The translations under genes and the position numbers were made by a program. Below the pieces are notes generated by a model. The model saw only the letters and a list, made by a program, of their open reading frames with translations. It was not told where the DNA came from and ran no database searches. A stretch of DNA of 41,881 nucleotides from an uncultured Verrucomicrobiota bacterium. GTDB lineage: Bacteria > Verrucomicrobiota > Verrucomicrobiia > Opitutales > Opitutaceae. Of the stretch, positions 6,351-15,772 are shown piece after piece. Each line of letters starts with the position of its first letter. The stretch's first letter is position 1. The stretch spans positions 1-41,881 of the forward strand of contig CAJXQX010000030.1 in NCBI GenBank assembly GCA_913058185.1, given 5' to 3'.

Positions 6351-8002
6351 AACCATTCGACCTGCTCGGCAACGCCGTTCGGGCGAAAGAGATTTTTGCT
6401 GTCTTCGCCCGGCACGGATTTGCCGACTTCATCAATCAACTGGATTTACCCGCCACGCTCGCGCGGCGCTTCCAGAATCCGGACAAACCCCGGAGATCAA
6501 AATGGGAACGCATCCGCCTCGCGGCCGAAGAGCTCGGTCCCGCTTGGGTGAAGTTTGGTCAGTTGCTGAGTATGCGGCCGGACCTGATTCCCCAGCCGCT
6601 TATCCTCGAACTGCGCAAACTGCAAAACGCCGTTCCGCCCGTTGATTTCAAAGATATTCGCAAAGTTCTCGTCGAAGAATTGGACGGCGACCCCCAACAC
6701 GTCTTCGCTTCGTTTGACGAGACTCCGATCGCCGCTGCTTCTCTCGCTCAAGTCCATCGTGCCCGGCTCCATGAATCCGATACGGTGGTCGCAGTCAAAG
6801 TCCAGCGGCCCGACATCTCCAAAACCATCATCGCCGATCTGGATCTCGTTGAGTGGTTGGCCAACCAACTCCATCAACGCAGCTCCAACTTAAAGCCTTA
6901 CGATTTGCCGTCCGTCGTCGAAGCGGTTCGCGAAGGGGTAGAACGCGAAATCGACTTCCGCCACGAGGCACGTAACCAATCTTACTTCAGCACCAAGAAC
7001 CCGTCCCCCGAGGACGTGTTCGCCCCGCAAGTTTATAATAAATACACGACGGATCGGGTGTTGGTCATGGACTTCATCGAAGGTGTCCCGGTTGGCCCCG
7101 AGGCGGTCAGCGCCGAACGCGCCAAGGAGCTGGCTGCCGGTGGCGCCACTTCGATCGTGCGGCAGGTGTTGATCGATGGGTTCTTCCATGCCGACCCCCA
7201 TGCCGGCAACGTGTTGATCACTCCGGACGGACGTCTCTGTTTTCTGGATTGGGGTCTCGCGGGACACCTGACAAGAAGACTGCGCTATGCGCTCGCCGAC
7301 TTTTGGGTAGCAGCCGTCGAAGGTGACGCTGAAAGCGTGGTGCGCATCGCCGCCGAATTAGCGCCACCCGGATCACGCACTGATCTGCGGGAGATGGAAA
7401 AGGACGTCACTCTGACGCTCCGCGAGGAACTGAATTTCACCATCGGCCGTCAAGAAATTGGCCGAGCGATGCTCAAACTGCTCTTCATCTTTGGCGATCA
7501 CGGCATCCCGCTTTCCCGTGACTACGCTCTCATGGCGAAGGCCGTGCTCGCGATTGAAGAAATCGGTCGAGCCCTTGATCCGGAATTCGATTTACGTGAT
7601 CACGCCGCACCGGTGTTGAAGCAACTTTATCGCGAGCGCACGGGGCCACGTTCGATGGGGCGCCGTTCTCGCGAGTTCTTGCGCGGAACGCTCGCCAGCC
7701 TGCAGGAACTCCCGTCCAGCGTGCAGCGCTTGGTCCGCCGATTTGAGCACGATGACATCACCGTAAACTTGGAGCACAAAGGCCTCGATGATTTGGACGA
7801 TGCCATCGAGACCGCGGCCAATCGCATTACGCTCGGACTCGTCTCCGGGGCGCTTGTGATCGGATCTTCCATGATTGTGACAACGGGTATCCGCCCCCTG
7901 TTGTTCGGCTATCCCGCCCTCGGCATCGTTGGATATCTATTGTCCGGTATGATGGGCGTTTACATCGCCTGGGACATATTTCGGCACAGCCGAAACCGGT
8001 GA
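6347..8002 (+). CDS. ubiB: ABC1/UbiB-family atypical protein kinase-like ATPase
   Basis: A 551-residue protein with all hallmarks of the UbiB/COQ8 family: WVKFGQLLSMRPDLIP (near 65-80), the Ala-rich nucleotide loop AAASLAQVHRA (near 130), AVKVQRP, EIDFRHEARN, the catalytic HADPHAGN (281-288) and LDWG (near 300), and two C-terminal membrane helices (about 500-545). Family members are membrane-bound ATPases that support ubiquinone or other isoprenoid-lipid synthesis. No ubiquinone genes are nearby, so the lipid served here is unknown. The gene starts with GTG inside the stop codon of the phasin-like gene, forming a two-gene operon. The symbol denotes the family, not a proven quinone role. Confidence 0.9.
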   Translation: MKPFDLLGNAVRAKEIFAVFARHGFADFINQLDLPATLARRFQNPDKPRRSKWERIRLAAEELGPAWVKFGQLLSMRPDLIPQPLILELRKLQNAVPPVDFKDIRKVLVEELDGDPQHVFASFDETPIAAASLAQVHRARLHESDTVVAVKVQRPDISKTIIADLDLVEWLANQLHQRSSNLKPYDLPSVVEAVREGVEREIDFRHEARNQSYFSTKNPSPEDVFAPQVYNKYTTDRVLVMDFIEGVPVGPEAVSAERAKELAAGGATSIVRQVLIDGFFHADPHAGNVLITPDGRLCFLDWGLAGHLTRRLRYALADFWVAAVEGDAESVVRIAAELAPPGSRTDLREMEKDVTLTLREELNFTIGRQEIGRAMLKLLFIFGDHGIPLSRDYALMAKAVLAIEEIGRALDPEFDLRDHAAPVLKQLYRERTGPRSMGRRSREFLRGTLASLQELPSSVQRLVRRFEHDDITVNLEHKGLDDLDDAIETAANRITLGLVSGALVIGSSMIVTTGIRPLLFGYPALGIVGYLLSGMMGVYIAWDIFRHSRNR

Positions 8003-8022
8003 CCTCCCTATTCTGACACCAA

Positions 8023-8050
8023 GACGGGGCCGCCCATAGGCGACCCCGTC
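8023..8050. terminator. GC-rich hairpin behind ubiB without T tail
   Basis: GACGGGG (8023-8029) pairs with CCCCGTC (8044-8050), and an inner CGCC/GGCG stem closes a CATA loop with one mismatch between the stems. No run of T follows, so it is a weak or Rho-assisted terminator at best. Confidence 0.5.
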
Positions 8051-8158
8051 AGGTCCAGCTTCAACTAACTCCCGAAGAAAAATCCTCCGCGATGCCTTTC
8101 GGCTCCTTGATAGACCTAACGCGCAACAAGAGGTTCCCTAATGAGTTGAATTACACGC

Positions 8159-9442
8159 ATGGCTGCGCTGGACATTCGGGCGGCATCCCCCTCCGCTAGA
8201 TATGTCGCTATGCACGCCGAAAAAGAACCCTCCTCGCCGCCTTCTCCCGCTGCCACCGAGCAGCCCGATCACTCACACGATCTCGAGATTAAGGATTCGG
8301 CCTTAATTTTTAAAAATGTCTGGCATACCCTCGAAGCCGAATTCCCCCGCAGCCGGCTTCGTTTCCCCAAAGAAATCATCCTGCTCGGTGGTGCCCCGGG
8401 TTCCGGTAAGGGCACCAATACCGAATTTATTTTGGAGGCGCGCGGCCTCACCTGCCCACCGATTGTGGTGAGTGCGCTCCTCGATACGCCTGAGGCCAAA
8501 CGGATCAAGGATGCCGGCATGATGGTCGGCGATCGTGAGGTCCTCGCCATCCTACTGCGGGAGCTGCTGAAACCGGAATATGCCGATGGCTGCATACTCG
8601 ACGGATTTCCTCGCACCGGGGTTCAAGTCGATGCGCTCAAACAACTCGTCACCAAGATGCAGGGACTGCGCCAGGAGTTTTTGCACACCCCACTTGGGAT
8701 GCATTTTCGGCAGCCAACTGTGCACATCATGGTTCTGTTCGTCGAAGAACGCGTCTCCATCGATCGCCAACTCGGCCGCGGTAAACTCACCAATGAGCAC
8801 AACGACGAGGTCCGCCGCACCGGCGACGGTGAACTTTGGGAGGAACGCGCAACCGACTACGACCCGGAGCTCGCCCGTAAGCGTTACCGCGTCTTCAAAG
8901 AGAAGACTTGGGACGCGCTGCAGTCTCTCAAGTCGATCTTCCACTACCACTTCATCAACGCTCAGGGTGAAATTCACCAAGTGGAGCAAAACATCGTCAA
9001 CGAGCTCCAATACCAGAGCACGCTCGAACTTGACCCGGTTACTTACGACGCATTGCGTTCGATTCCAGTGGCACGGGAACTCATCGTGCACGCCCGCCAG
9101 GAAATGGTGAAGCGACTGGACGCCTATCAATTCGAACACGGCGAGCTACTGCGCAAAGTCGTCGATTTTATCAGCCGCAAATTAATGCCCATCATCGAGC
9201 GGCACGCAATTTCAGGAGGGGCTCACATCAACACCGAAGATACGTTGCTCCACGATCCGTTGGCGCCCGCCATCCTCATCGATGTCTTCTCCGAACGGGG
9301 CTACCATGCGGTGGTCGATCAGCACCGGATTGAAGTTCCCGAAACGTTTGATCAAGCAACGGGCAAAATCCACTGCCGCACCAAGAAAGTATTCCGCCTT
9401 TCGATCCGCTTCATCGGCTCCGAGATTCGTCGCGGACATTAG
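8159..9442 (+). CDS. Adenylate-kinase-like nucleoside monophosphate kinase with C-terminal extension
   Basis: A 427-residue protein. After a Ser/Pro-rich N-terminus (about 1-45), a P-loop GGAPGSGKGT lies at 77-86. It is followed by LDGFPRT, the NMP-binding motif of adenylate kinases, and a basic segment with conserved-looking Arg residues (DRQLGRGK and ARKRYRVF) that would form the lid and phosphate contacts. The kinase part ends near residue 285. The remaining 140 residues contain a long helix (ARQEMVKRLDAYQFEHGELL) and a beta-rich end, and I do not recognise them. Standard adenylate kinases have about 190-220 residues, so this is a two-domain form; such long forms occur in Verrucomicrobiota and relatives. 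The start at ATG 8159 is uncertain; ATG 8210 is an alternative. It is a single gene, convergent with the permease gene. Confidence 0.82.
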   Translation: MAALDIRAASPSARYVAMHAEKEPSSPPSPAATEQPDHSHDLEIKDSALIFKNVWHTLEAEFPRSRLRFPKEIILLGGAPGSGKGTNTEFILEARGLTCPPIVVSALLDTPEAKRIKDAGMMVGDREVLAILLRELLKPEYADGCILDGFPRTGVQVDALKQLVTKMQGLRQEFLHTPLGMHFRQPTVHIMVLFVEERVSIDRQLGRGKLTNEHNDEVRRTGDGELWEERATDYDPELARKRYRVFKEKTWDALQSLKSIFHYHFINAQGEIHQVEQNIVNELQYQSTLELDPVTYDALRSIPVARELIVHARQEMVKRLDAYQFEHGELLRKVVDFISRKLMPIIERHAISGGAHINTEDTLLHDPLAPAILIDVFSERGYHAVVDQHRIEVPETFDQATGKIHCRTKKVFRLSIRFIGSEIRRGH

Positions 9443-9519
9443 TTGGAATTACCATTTCAAATTTACGAATTTGGATTTAACCGACCAACCGCTGGGCCTA
9501 TCAATTCGTAATTCGCAAA

Positions 9520-10746
9520 TCATTCGTAGCGCAGCGCTTCGATCGGATCCAGGGATACGGCTTTCCAGGCCGGATAAAGGCCGAACGTTATTCCGATACC
9601 ACAGCACACGACCAGACCGGCCGTCGCCCACCCTACCGGGAATACCACTGAGGCGCTGAGTAATTGCCCTGCCAGGTTTCCGCCTCCGATACCCAACAAC
9701 ACGCCGGCCACGCCGCCGAACAGGGATAATGCCACCGCCTCCAACAGAAATTGATAAAGGATGGCTCGCTTGCGGGCACCCAAACTTTTGCGAATACCGA
9801 TCTCGCGGGTTCGTTCGGTCACACTGACCAACATGATATTCATCACGCCCACCCCGGCCGCGAGTAATGCGATCGCACTGATCACGAATGCGCCAATCGC
9901 TACGGTATCGAGGGCCTGATCAAATGTCTTAACGAGGGAGTCATTGGTCGTGATTTCGAAATCGTTGCGGTCTTCCGGCAACAGGCCACGCACGATACGC
10001 ATGGCGCCAATCGCCATCTCCTGCAATTCGTCCAAATCCTCCGGGGACTCTCACTGAACGTTGCAACTAATAGAGCGACCGGTGCGTCCGTAAGCGTTGA
10101 AAAACCGGGTAATCGGAGTGATCACGATATTGTCCTGACTCTGGCCGAACGAAGACCCTTTAGATTCAAGTAGACCCACGACGGTAAACGAATTCCCGTC
10201 GATCCGAATGACCTCGCCGATGGAGTCCTGAATACGAAACAATCGCTTACGCAGGTCCTCGCCGATCAAACAAACTGACCGAGCGAAATCGACGTCGTCG
10301 GCTGAGATCGGACGTCCCGCGGCAACCTCAAAACTGTAACTCGTGAGATAGTTTTCCTCGGTGCCGATCAAATTGATATTGGGGTTGGTATTCTCCTGTT
10401 CGAAGAACACCCGTCGACCACCACGACTGGTGATCATGCTGACGCGGGCATAGCTCGACATCAGGTCTTTGAACCGCACCCCGTCCCGTAAAAGAATATT
10501 AGGCCGGTTACCAAACCGCTCGCGCGGATCACTGAAATTCACGATCGGGAATTTCGAGACCTGAAAACTGTTTGCTCCGAGAAAATTGAGGCCATCCTGG
10601 ATCGTGGACTTCACCCCACTGACCGCGGTCATCACGCCGATGACCGTAAAAATACCAATCGTTATCCCCAACATCGTCAGAGACGAACGCAGCTTGTTCG
10701 ACTTCAGCGAAGAAAACGCCAACCGCACGGTTTCCCACATATTCAT
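9520..10746 (-). pseudogene. MacB/FtsX-type ABC permease A, in-frame TGA at codon 232
   Basis: Reading from ATG 10746, residues 1-231 give the first membrane helix (MLGITIGIFTVIGVMTAV) and the MacB-type periplasmic domain. A TGA at 10051-10053 follows CAG, and the same frame then continues without a gap as [21 protein letters not shown], and the three C-terminal helices with the conserved [16 protein letters not shown] loop, ending [10 protein letters not shown]. Total length 409 codons, normal for this family. CGA (Arg) is one base away. The product would be one of two permeases of a macrolide/lipoprotein-type exporter. Without readthrough only a truncated protein with one helix would be made. 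The start overlaps the stop of the four-helix-bundle gene (ATGA). Confidence 0.88.
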
Positions 10747-11135
10747 TTGGATTTCGGATTTCGGATTGGCGATTTCAGATTTTTGGCCGCCTGACGAGCG
10801 GTCTTGATCGATGCGACCACGATGGCGGTCAGTTCGTCCGCTTCATCGCGAAGGGACTGGAGTTTCGCCTCTCGCATCAACTCCGCTTCCACCAACATCT
10901 CCAACCAGAAACACGATTCATCAGCTTCCTCTTCTACGATTCCCAATTTGGCTGAGAATTCAGCATTTGAACGTGCACGGCATGCCGCCCGGTAATTCGC
11001 CGCGACCGACGTCGAGCAACGCAAGAGCGGTCGGCCGATCACCTCTGCCGACTTCGTTTCGGGCAACGCATCGACCAGTTTAATCGCCCGCAAAGCGAAC
11101 TGCTTGGTCCGAGATTTCATTTGTGTGGGTGTCAT
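10743..11135 (-). CDS. Four-helix-bundle protein (S23 / IVP family)
   Basis: A 130-residue protein of the family found as the ORF in 23S rRNA intervening sequences and related to the Avd protein of diversity-generating retroelements. Signs are FALRAIKLVDALP, RPLLRCSTSVAANYRAACRA (helix 2) and EADESCFWLEML. It sits between two permease genes of one operon, and its C-terminal residues (SPIRNPKSK) are encoded by an A/T-rich AATCCGAAATCC-type repeat that recurs at 11146-11180 and near the tRNA at 39705. It may be a mobile cargo gene placed in the operon (inference). The start may be ATG 11135 or ATG 11120. The stop overlaps the permease A start by 4 bp. Confidence 0.85.
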   Translation of the reverse strand: MTPTQMKSRTKQFALRAIKLVDALPETKSAEVIGRPLLRCSTSVAANYRAACRARSNAEFSAKLGIVEEEADESCFWLEMLVEAELMREAKLQSLRDEADELTAIVVASIKTARQAAKNLKSPIRNPKSK

Positions 11136-11177
11136 ACTAAAAAATCCGCATTCCGAAATCCAAAATCCTCAATCGAA

Positions 11178-12425
11178 TCATTCATATCTCAATGCCTCCA
11201 CGGGATCGAGGGAGCTGGCGGAGAGTGCGGGCAGGAAGCCACTGGTGACGCCGACGAGGGTTGAGAGGCCCATCGCTACGAGCACAACGGATGGGGAGAA
11301 GACGATCGGGAACGAGGGAGCCGCAAAAACGATGATTGCTGCTAACCCCCAGGTGAGCCCCAACCCGATGAGTCCGCCGACTAAGCAGATACACACCGCC
11401 TCAATGAGGAACTGCATGAGAATGGTGCGACGACGCGCGCCCATCGCTTTGCGTGTGCCAATCTCGCGAGTGCGTTCTTTCACACTCACATAGGTGATGT
11501 TCATGATGCCGATCGCACCGACGAATAGCGCGAGTCCGGTGATCACCAAACCGGCGGTCGCGATACCATTTTTAATCGGATCAAGTTGTTCGCGAATCAC
11601 GGTCGATTCATTGAGTTCAAAATCGTCACGATCCTCGGGAGCCAGTTGTCGGATGCGACGCATCAATCCGCGTAATTCGTCGCGGGCTTGATCGCCACGA
11701 GTCACATCATACTGCACCCGCACTTCGCCTTCGTCGCGACCAGAAATATTGTGCCGATACGCTCGGATCGGAATAATCAAACTCGAATCCCAGCTAAACG
11801 CTCCGAGAAAACTTCCCTGCCGTTCGGCGATACCGACGACTCGAAACGGTGCGCCGCGCACGAGCACCGTTTAACCCATCGGTGATTCATGAGGGAAAAG
11901 TGCATCTGCTACGTCATAACCAATCACGGCAACCTTGGAGCCGCGTTGGTCTTCGAATTCACTAAAGAATCGTCCTTCGGCCATATCCGATTTTGAGGTC
12001 AATGCCATCTCGTGGGACGTGCCCGTGAGGGACATTCCACTGACCTTTAATTCGCCCCGCACCACATCGGTGCGCGTATTGTCCGCCGGCACCGCTCGAA
12101 TGAGCGCGCTATCGGGGTTACTCTTAATCCAATCGTTGATGGGTTCTGAATAGGTCGTGCGGATATCGCGCCGGTTGCGATAAATCCACCACTCTTGCGT
12201 GCCTGCCCAGGGCCACTTGCCCACATAAAGCATATCATCGCCGAACCCCGAAAAGCTGTCATCAATACCTTTGTCGATACCCTTGATCGCCGTCACCATG
12301 AGCGTAACCGCCACAATGCCGATCACCACCCCGAGGGCGGTGAGTCCGGACCGCATTTTGTTGGCCCGAATCTGCGTCACCGCGATTCGAACCGACTCAA
12401 TGAATTCTAATATGACACGACGCAT
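11178..12425 (-). pseudogene. MacB/FtsX-type ABC permease B, in-frame TAA at codon 185
   Basis: From ATG 12425 the frame encodes an N-terminal helix (LGVVIGIVAVTLMVTAI) and a periplasmic domain up to ALFPHESPMG, then TAA (11871-11873), then directly TVLVRGAPFRVVGIAE and three helices with VKERTREIGTRKAMGA, ending LDPVEALRYE. Family members read PxGxTVxVxGxxFxVxG across this point, so the stop replaces one residue; CAA or AAA is one base away. Total 416 codons. With permease A it would form the membrane part of a heterodimeric exporter driven by the ATPase at 12544. A GTG at 11867 could restart the second half. Confidence 0.88.
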
Positions 12426-12470
12426 AAAGGTTTACGACAGGGCCTGGTTGATTGCCCGCAGGTTGAGGGT

Positions 12471-12525
12471 GTCGGGCATAAAGCCCGACAGCGCCCCGCT
12501 GGTTCGAATCGCGAACCGAACCAGC
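12471..12525. repeat. Two REP-like hairpins between ATPase and permease B
   Basis: GTCGGGC (12471-12477) and GCCCGAC (12483-12489) form a perfect 7-bp stem with an ATAAA loop. A second stem pairs GCTGGTTCG (12498-12506) with CGAACCAGC (12517-12525). The first hairpin has a near-identical copy at 41766-41784. They lie in the 118-bp gap of the exporter operon and may tune transcript stability. Confidence 0.7.
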
Positions 12526-12543
12526 ACCGAGTTGTTTACCATA

Positions 12544-13281
12544 TCACGCATTGGCCGTATCCGATTCGATTAACCCGTCCCGCAAGCGCACAATGCGACG
12601 AGCGTGTCGGGCGACATCCTCTTCGTGCGTAACCATGATGATAGTATTCCCGCGATCGTAGAGGTCTTCAAACAGGTCCATGATTTCAATCCCTGTCTTG
12701 GTATCGAGCGTACCGGTCGGTTCGTCGGCGAGGATAATGGAAGGACGGTTCACCAAGGCACGAGCAATGGCGACGCGCTGGCGCTGACCGCCAGAAAGTT
12801 CGTTGGGTTGGTGATGCATGCGATCACCGAGGCCGACATTCTCCAGTGCATCCTCGGCCCGCTCGAGACGTTCGGTCTTGGATAATCCCGCGTAGATGAG
12901 CGAAAACTCGACGTTGTGCAGCGCATCGGAACGCGGCAGTAGATTGAAACTTTGAAAGACAAATCCAATCTCACGATTACGGATATCTGCGAGCTCGTCA
13001 TCGGTCATGTCGGCCACGTCTTCACCGGCAAATTCGTAGCGGCCCGCGGTCGGCGTATCGAGACAGCCGAGCATGTTCATGAGCGTGGATTTGCCCGAGC
13101 CGGAAGGACCCATCACCGCGAGGTATTCTCCGAGATGAATCTGCATCTGCACGCCGCGAAGGGCATACACGACTTCCGTGCCCATGCGGTAGAGTTTGGT
13201 CACCCCTTCGATATCGATCACCAGCTCACCCGGCGAATGCAGGGTGCGCGATGATGCGGGGGATTCAATAGATTCAGACAT
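12544..13281 (-). CDS. MacB/LolD-type ABC transporter ATPase
   Basis: A 245-residue ATPase. Walker [10 protein letters not shown] at 58-66, Q-loop near 110 ([10 protein letters not shown]), signature [14 protein letters not shown] at 162-175, Walker B IILADEP at 182-188, and the switch histidine in VTHEED near 217. FNLLP and GTLDT are typical of the MacB/LolD/FtsE branch, whose members drive mechanotransmission by FtsX-type permeases rather than classical substrate transport. It is followed by permease B and permease A on the same strand, and preceded 21 bp upstream by the adaptor gene. The ATPase frame itself is intact. Confidence 0.93.
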   Translation of the reverse strand: MSESIESPASSRTLHSPGELVIDIEGVTKLYRMGTEVVYALRGVQMQIHLGEYLAVMGPSGSGKSTLMNMLGCLDTPTAGRYEFAGEDVADMTDDELADIRNREIGFVFQSFNLLPRSDALHNVEFSLIYAGLSKTERLERAEDALENVGLGDRMHHQPNELSGGQRQRVAIARALVNRPSIILADEPTGTLDTKTGIEIMDLFEDLYDRGNTIIMVTHEEDVARHARRIVRLRDGLIESDTANA

Positions 13282-13302
13282 CGTGATTTGAGTTGGACCG
13301 GT

Positions 13303-14247
13303 CTATTCGTCTTCGGCTTTTTCGCCCGCCTTACGGCGTTTCTCGATCTTCACGGCCATGTCGTCTTTGAGCACCCGAGTGATCGTGGCATAACTGCCAC
13401 TCACGACTTTCTGGCCTTCTTCGAGGCCTGAAGTGATCTCCATATAGGACGTGTCGGCGATGCCCGTCTCGACGTCGACCAGCTTGGCTTTTCCATCTTC
13501 GACAACGAAAACGACCCGACGGAGAGATTCTTTGTTTTCGCGTTCACGTTCGCGTTGGGCGGACTCGTTTTCAGCGGTCGCGGCGCCGTCGCCTTCGCGC
13601 TCTTTCTTCGCCTTCTCTTGATCCTTGCCCAATTGATCAACCGTCTTGCCACCCTCGCGACTCCGCACGGTGACGGACTGGATGGGAACCACGATAACAT
13701 TGGTCACCGTCGCCGTCTCAATATCTGAGAGCGCACTCATACCAGGACGCAGTTTTTCGCCATCCGCATCGACTCGAATCTTTACCTCAAAGTTGGTGAC
13801 TTCCGCTTGGGAGTTGGCGCCGGAGGTGACCGCGGTGGAGGCAATTTCCGTTACGCTACCTTCAAATTCGCGATCGGGAAATGCATCGACGTTGATCCGG
13901 GCGTTGTCGCCGATCTTCACGTTGAACACGTCATTTTCGTTCACTTTGACGACCACCTCAATGTTAGAGAGATCAGCGACACGCATGACTTCGGCCGCAT
14001 TAAATTGGCCGGTGCCGGTGACGCGCTCGCCGACTTCCACCGGTAGGCGGCTGATCGTGCTGTCCATGGGGGCGTAAATGATGGTCTTGCTCAATTGGTC
14101 CTCGGCTTGCTTGAGGAATCCTTCGGCCCGACGGACCTGAGCTTTTGCGCTTTCTTGATTAGCCTCGCCAACCTCGACGCTCGTCTGCGCGGCGATGAAG
14201 CCTGCTTCGGAGAGGAGATTCTTCTTATAGATATCTTCACTGCGTCC
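13303..14247 (-). pseudogene. Periplasmic adaptor (membrane fusion protein), 5' part missing
   Basis: The frame encodes the second half of a HlyD/MacA-type adaptor: the end of the alpha-helical hairpin (SEAGFIAAQTSVEVGEAN), the second lipoyl half (IYAPMDSTISRLPVEVGERV), the beta-barrel domain (VVVKVNENDVFNVKIGD) and the membrane-proximal domain (LRPGMSALSDIETA, VVPIQSVTVR), ending in a Lys/Glu-rich tail. Homologues have about 150-200 more N-terminal residues: a signal or anchor, the first lipoyl half and the first hairpin helix. Here the frame upstream of RSEDIYKK (about 14245) is open to 14418 only because it overlaps the FAD gene in another frame, and it looks like shadow sequence. The break lies at about 14245-14267. 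Without its N-terminus the protein could not be exported. Confidence 0.82.
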
Positions 14248-14267
14248 AGCGGAAACCGGCCAGAACC

Positions 14268-15227
14268 TCAATCGAAGCGCGTCACCGTCACCTCTGGTTC
14301 CAGTTCCGTCCCCGCCAACCCATCCGCAACCCACTGCCGAGCCAACGCAGGAGCCCACAACGCGCCCTTCGCAGCCAGCCCAGCGAAGACCCCAATCGAA
14401 TGAGAATCGTCTGTCCATCCGGCCACTGGACGGTGATCTGGCACCGTCACCCGCAGGCCCGCATCGCCCCGCACATGGGCGATTGGCCGACCGGCCAATC
14501 GTGCCGCCGCCTCAGTCAATTCACGTATCCCCTCTTCCGTGCAACGCACCTCCAAATTCTTCCGATCAAACGTAGAACCAACTCGCACGCGCCCACCCGG
14601 AATGGGTAACAACCATTTGCCATCGTTGAGGATCACATCCTCCGCCAACCTTGGGAGTTCACCCGTAATCAACTCTCCGCGGGACGGCTGCCACGGGATT
14701 CCATCGATCGGCATCGCATTCGCCCCCAGGCACCAAATTACGGGGCCTTCGGTCGTCGCCTCAAACGATCCCTCCACCAGTTGACCCGTCACCAACCAAC
14801 GTTCCCGCAACGCAGCGATCAAGGTCCCCGTTTCAACCTGCAGCGCACCATGCAGCCACAAACCTTCGTAATCGAACGACTCCACCCAGCGCGCCACCTC
14901 AGGTTTCTCGCGGCGTTTTTCAAACAACTCACGCTGCGTCTGATCACGAAAGTAACGTCGAATTCTCATCTCGCGCACCAACGGCACGTTAAGCTCCGAC
15001 TCAAGTTCTCGGTAGATGGCCAAAACCTCATCGCGCCAATCGGAAAAACGCCACGTCGGCACCAAACGTTTTCCAGTCAGCGGGCTCACCAAGCCCGCCC
15101 CCACTCGAGAAGCCGACGTCGCATGGCCGCGATCAACAACCCGGAAATCAACTCCCTCTCGTTCGCATTGCCACGCCAACATCGAGCCCGCGATCCCCTG
15201 TCCGACAATCTGGATGCGTTGGTTCAT
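14268..15227 (-). CDS. FAD-dependent oxidoreductase (DAO family)
   Basis: A 319-residue protein. IQIVGQGIAGSMLAWQ at about 5-20 is the FAD-binding Rossmann motif GxGxxG, and the acidic end of strand two is FRVVDRG. SRVGAGLVSPLTGKRL matches the DAO fold, related to the C-terminal domain of MnmC and to glycine oxidases, and GLRVTVPDHRPVAGW with GVFAGLAAKGALWAPALA matches the C-terminal FAD contact. The substrate is unknown. The end (VTVTRFD) resembles the natural end of such proteins, so this gene seems whole, although a truncated adaptor gene begins within 20 bp of its stop. It lies 17 bp behind the SlyD-like gene, probably in one operon. Confidence 0.85.
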   Translation of the reverse strand: MNQRIQIVGQGIAGSMLAWQCEREGVDFRVVDRGHATSASRVGAGLVSPLTGKRLVPTWRFSDWRDEVLAIYRELESELNVPLVREMRIRRYFRDQTQRELFEKRREKPEVARWVESFDYEGLWLHGALQVETGTLIAALRERWLVTGQLVEGSFEATTEGPVIWCLGANAMPIDGIPWQPSRGELITGELPRLAEDVILNDGKWLLPIPGGRVRVGSTFDRKNLEVRCTEEGIRELTEAAARLAGRPIAHVRGDAGLRVTVPDHRPVAGWTDDSHSIGVFAGLAAKGALWAPALARQWVADGLAGTELEPEVTVTRFD

Positions 15228-15244
15228 TAAAGACGTAATGGGAC

Positions 15245-15715
15245 CTAGTCCACCACAGGCAGTGGTTTGCCCTGTTTCAGTTCATCAGCGGTCGCGGGCC
15301 GCTCTTGTAGAACTTCGACCTCAAACGATAGATCCACCCCGGCCATGGAATGATTGGCATCAAGCATCACCTGATCTCCATCAATTCCCACCACGGTCAC
15401 CACCGGTGCTCCCGCGTCAGGCGCAGTCTGAAACTGGTCGCCGATCTTCAAGTCACCTTCGACCGGGATTCGATCACGGGTCACCGGCTGAACCTGGCTG
15501 GGGTCATGCGCGCCGTAGCCTTTCGCCGCGGGCACTTCGACCGTCGTTTTCGTTCCAGCCGATAACGCCTGCACGGCTTCATCAAGGCCATCGATGATCA
15601 TCCCGGCCTGCTCCAAGAATACGATGGGATCGCCTCCCGCCGAGGAATCAAGAATGCGCCCCTCGGGGTTGCGTAAAGTATAGTGAAAGGAAACAACGCG
15701 GCGATTTTCGCTCAT
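15245..15715 (-). CDS. FKBP-type peptidyl-prolyl isomerase, SlyD-like
   Basis: A 156-residue protein from ATG 15715. FHYTLRNPEGRILDSS, then the isomerase motif with an inserted-flap arrangement (IIDGLDEAVQALSAGTKTTVEVPAAKGYG) and DANHSMAGVDLSFEVEVLQ, are typical of SlyD/FKBP proteins, in which a flap domain inserted in the FKBP fold binds unfolded chains. The His/Cys-rich metal tail of E. coli SlyD is absent. It acts as a folding helper in the cytoplasm. It lies between a BamE-like lipoprotein gene and the FAD gene on one strand. The frame extends 16 codons upstream of this ATG, but MSENRRVVSFHY is the usual start. Confidence 0.9.
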   Translation of the reverse strand: MSENRRVVSFHYTLRNPEGRILDSSAGGDPIVFLEQAGMIIDGLDEAVQALSAGTKTTVEVPAAKGYGAHDPSQVQPVTRDRIPVEGDLKIGDQFQTAPDAGAPVVTVVGIDGDQVMLDANHSMAGVDLSFEVEVLQERPATADELKQGKPLPVVD

Positions 15716-15772
15716 AAGCAGAAACGATCGTCGGGCGGCATCCGTCGCGGAGCAATCCTGCAAACGAGTCGT

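Noticed and set aside
8552-9139. Minus-strand open frame inside the adenylate-kinase-like gene
   Set aside because: It is antisense to a region with clear kinase motifs and resembles no protein family.
10743-11135. Diversity-generating retroelement suggested by the Avd-like four-helix-bundle protein
   Set aside because: No reverse transcriptase, template repeat or variable repeat was found nearby.
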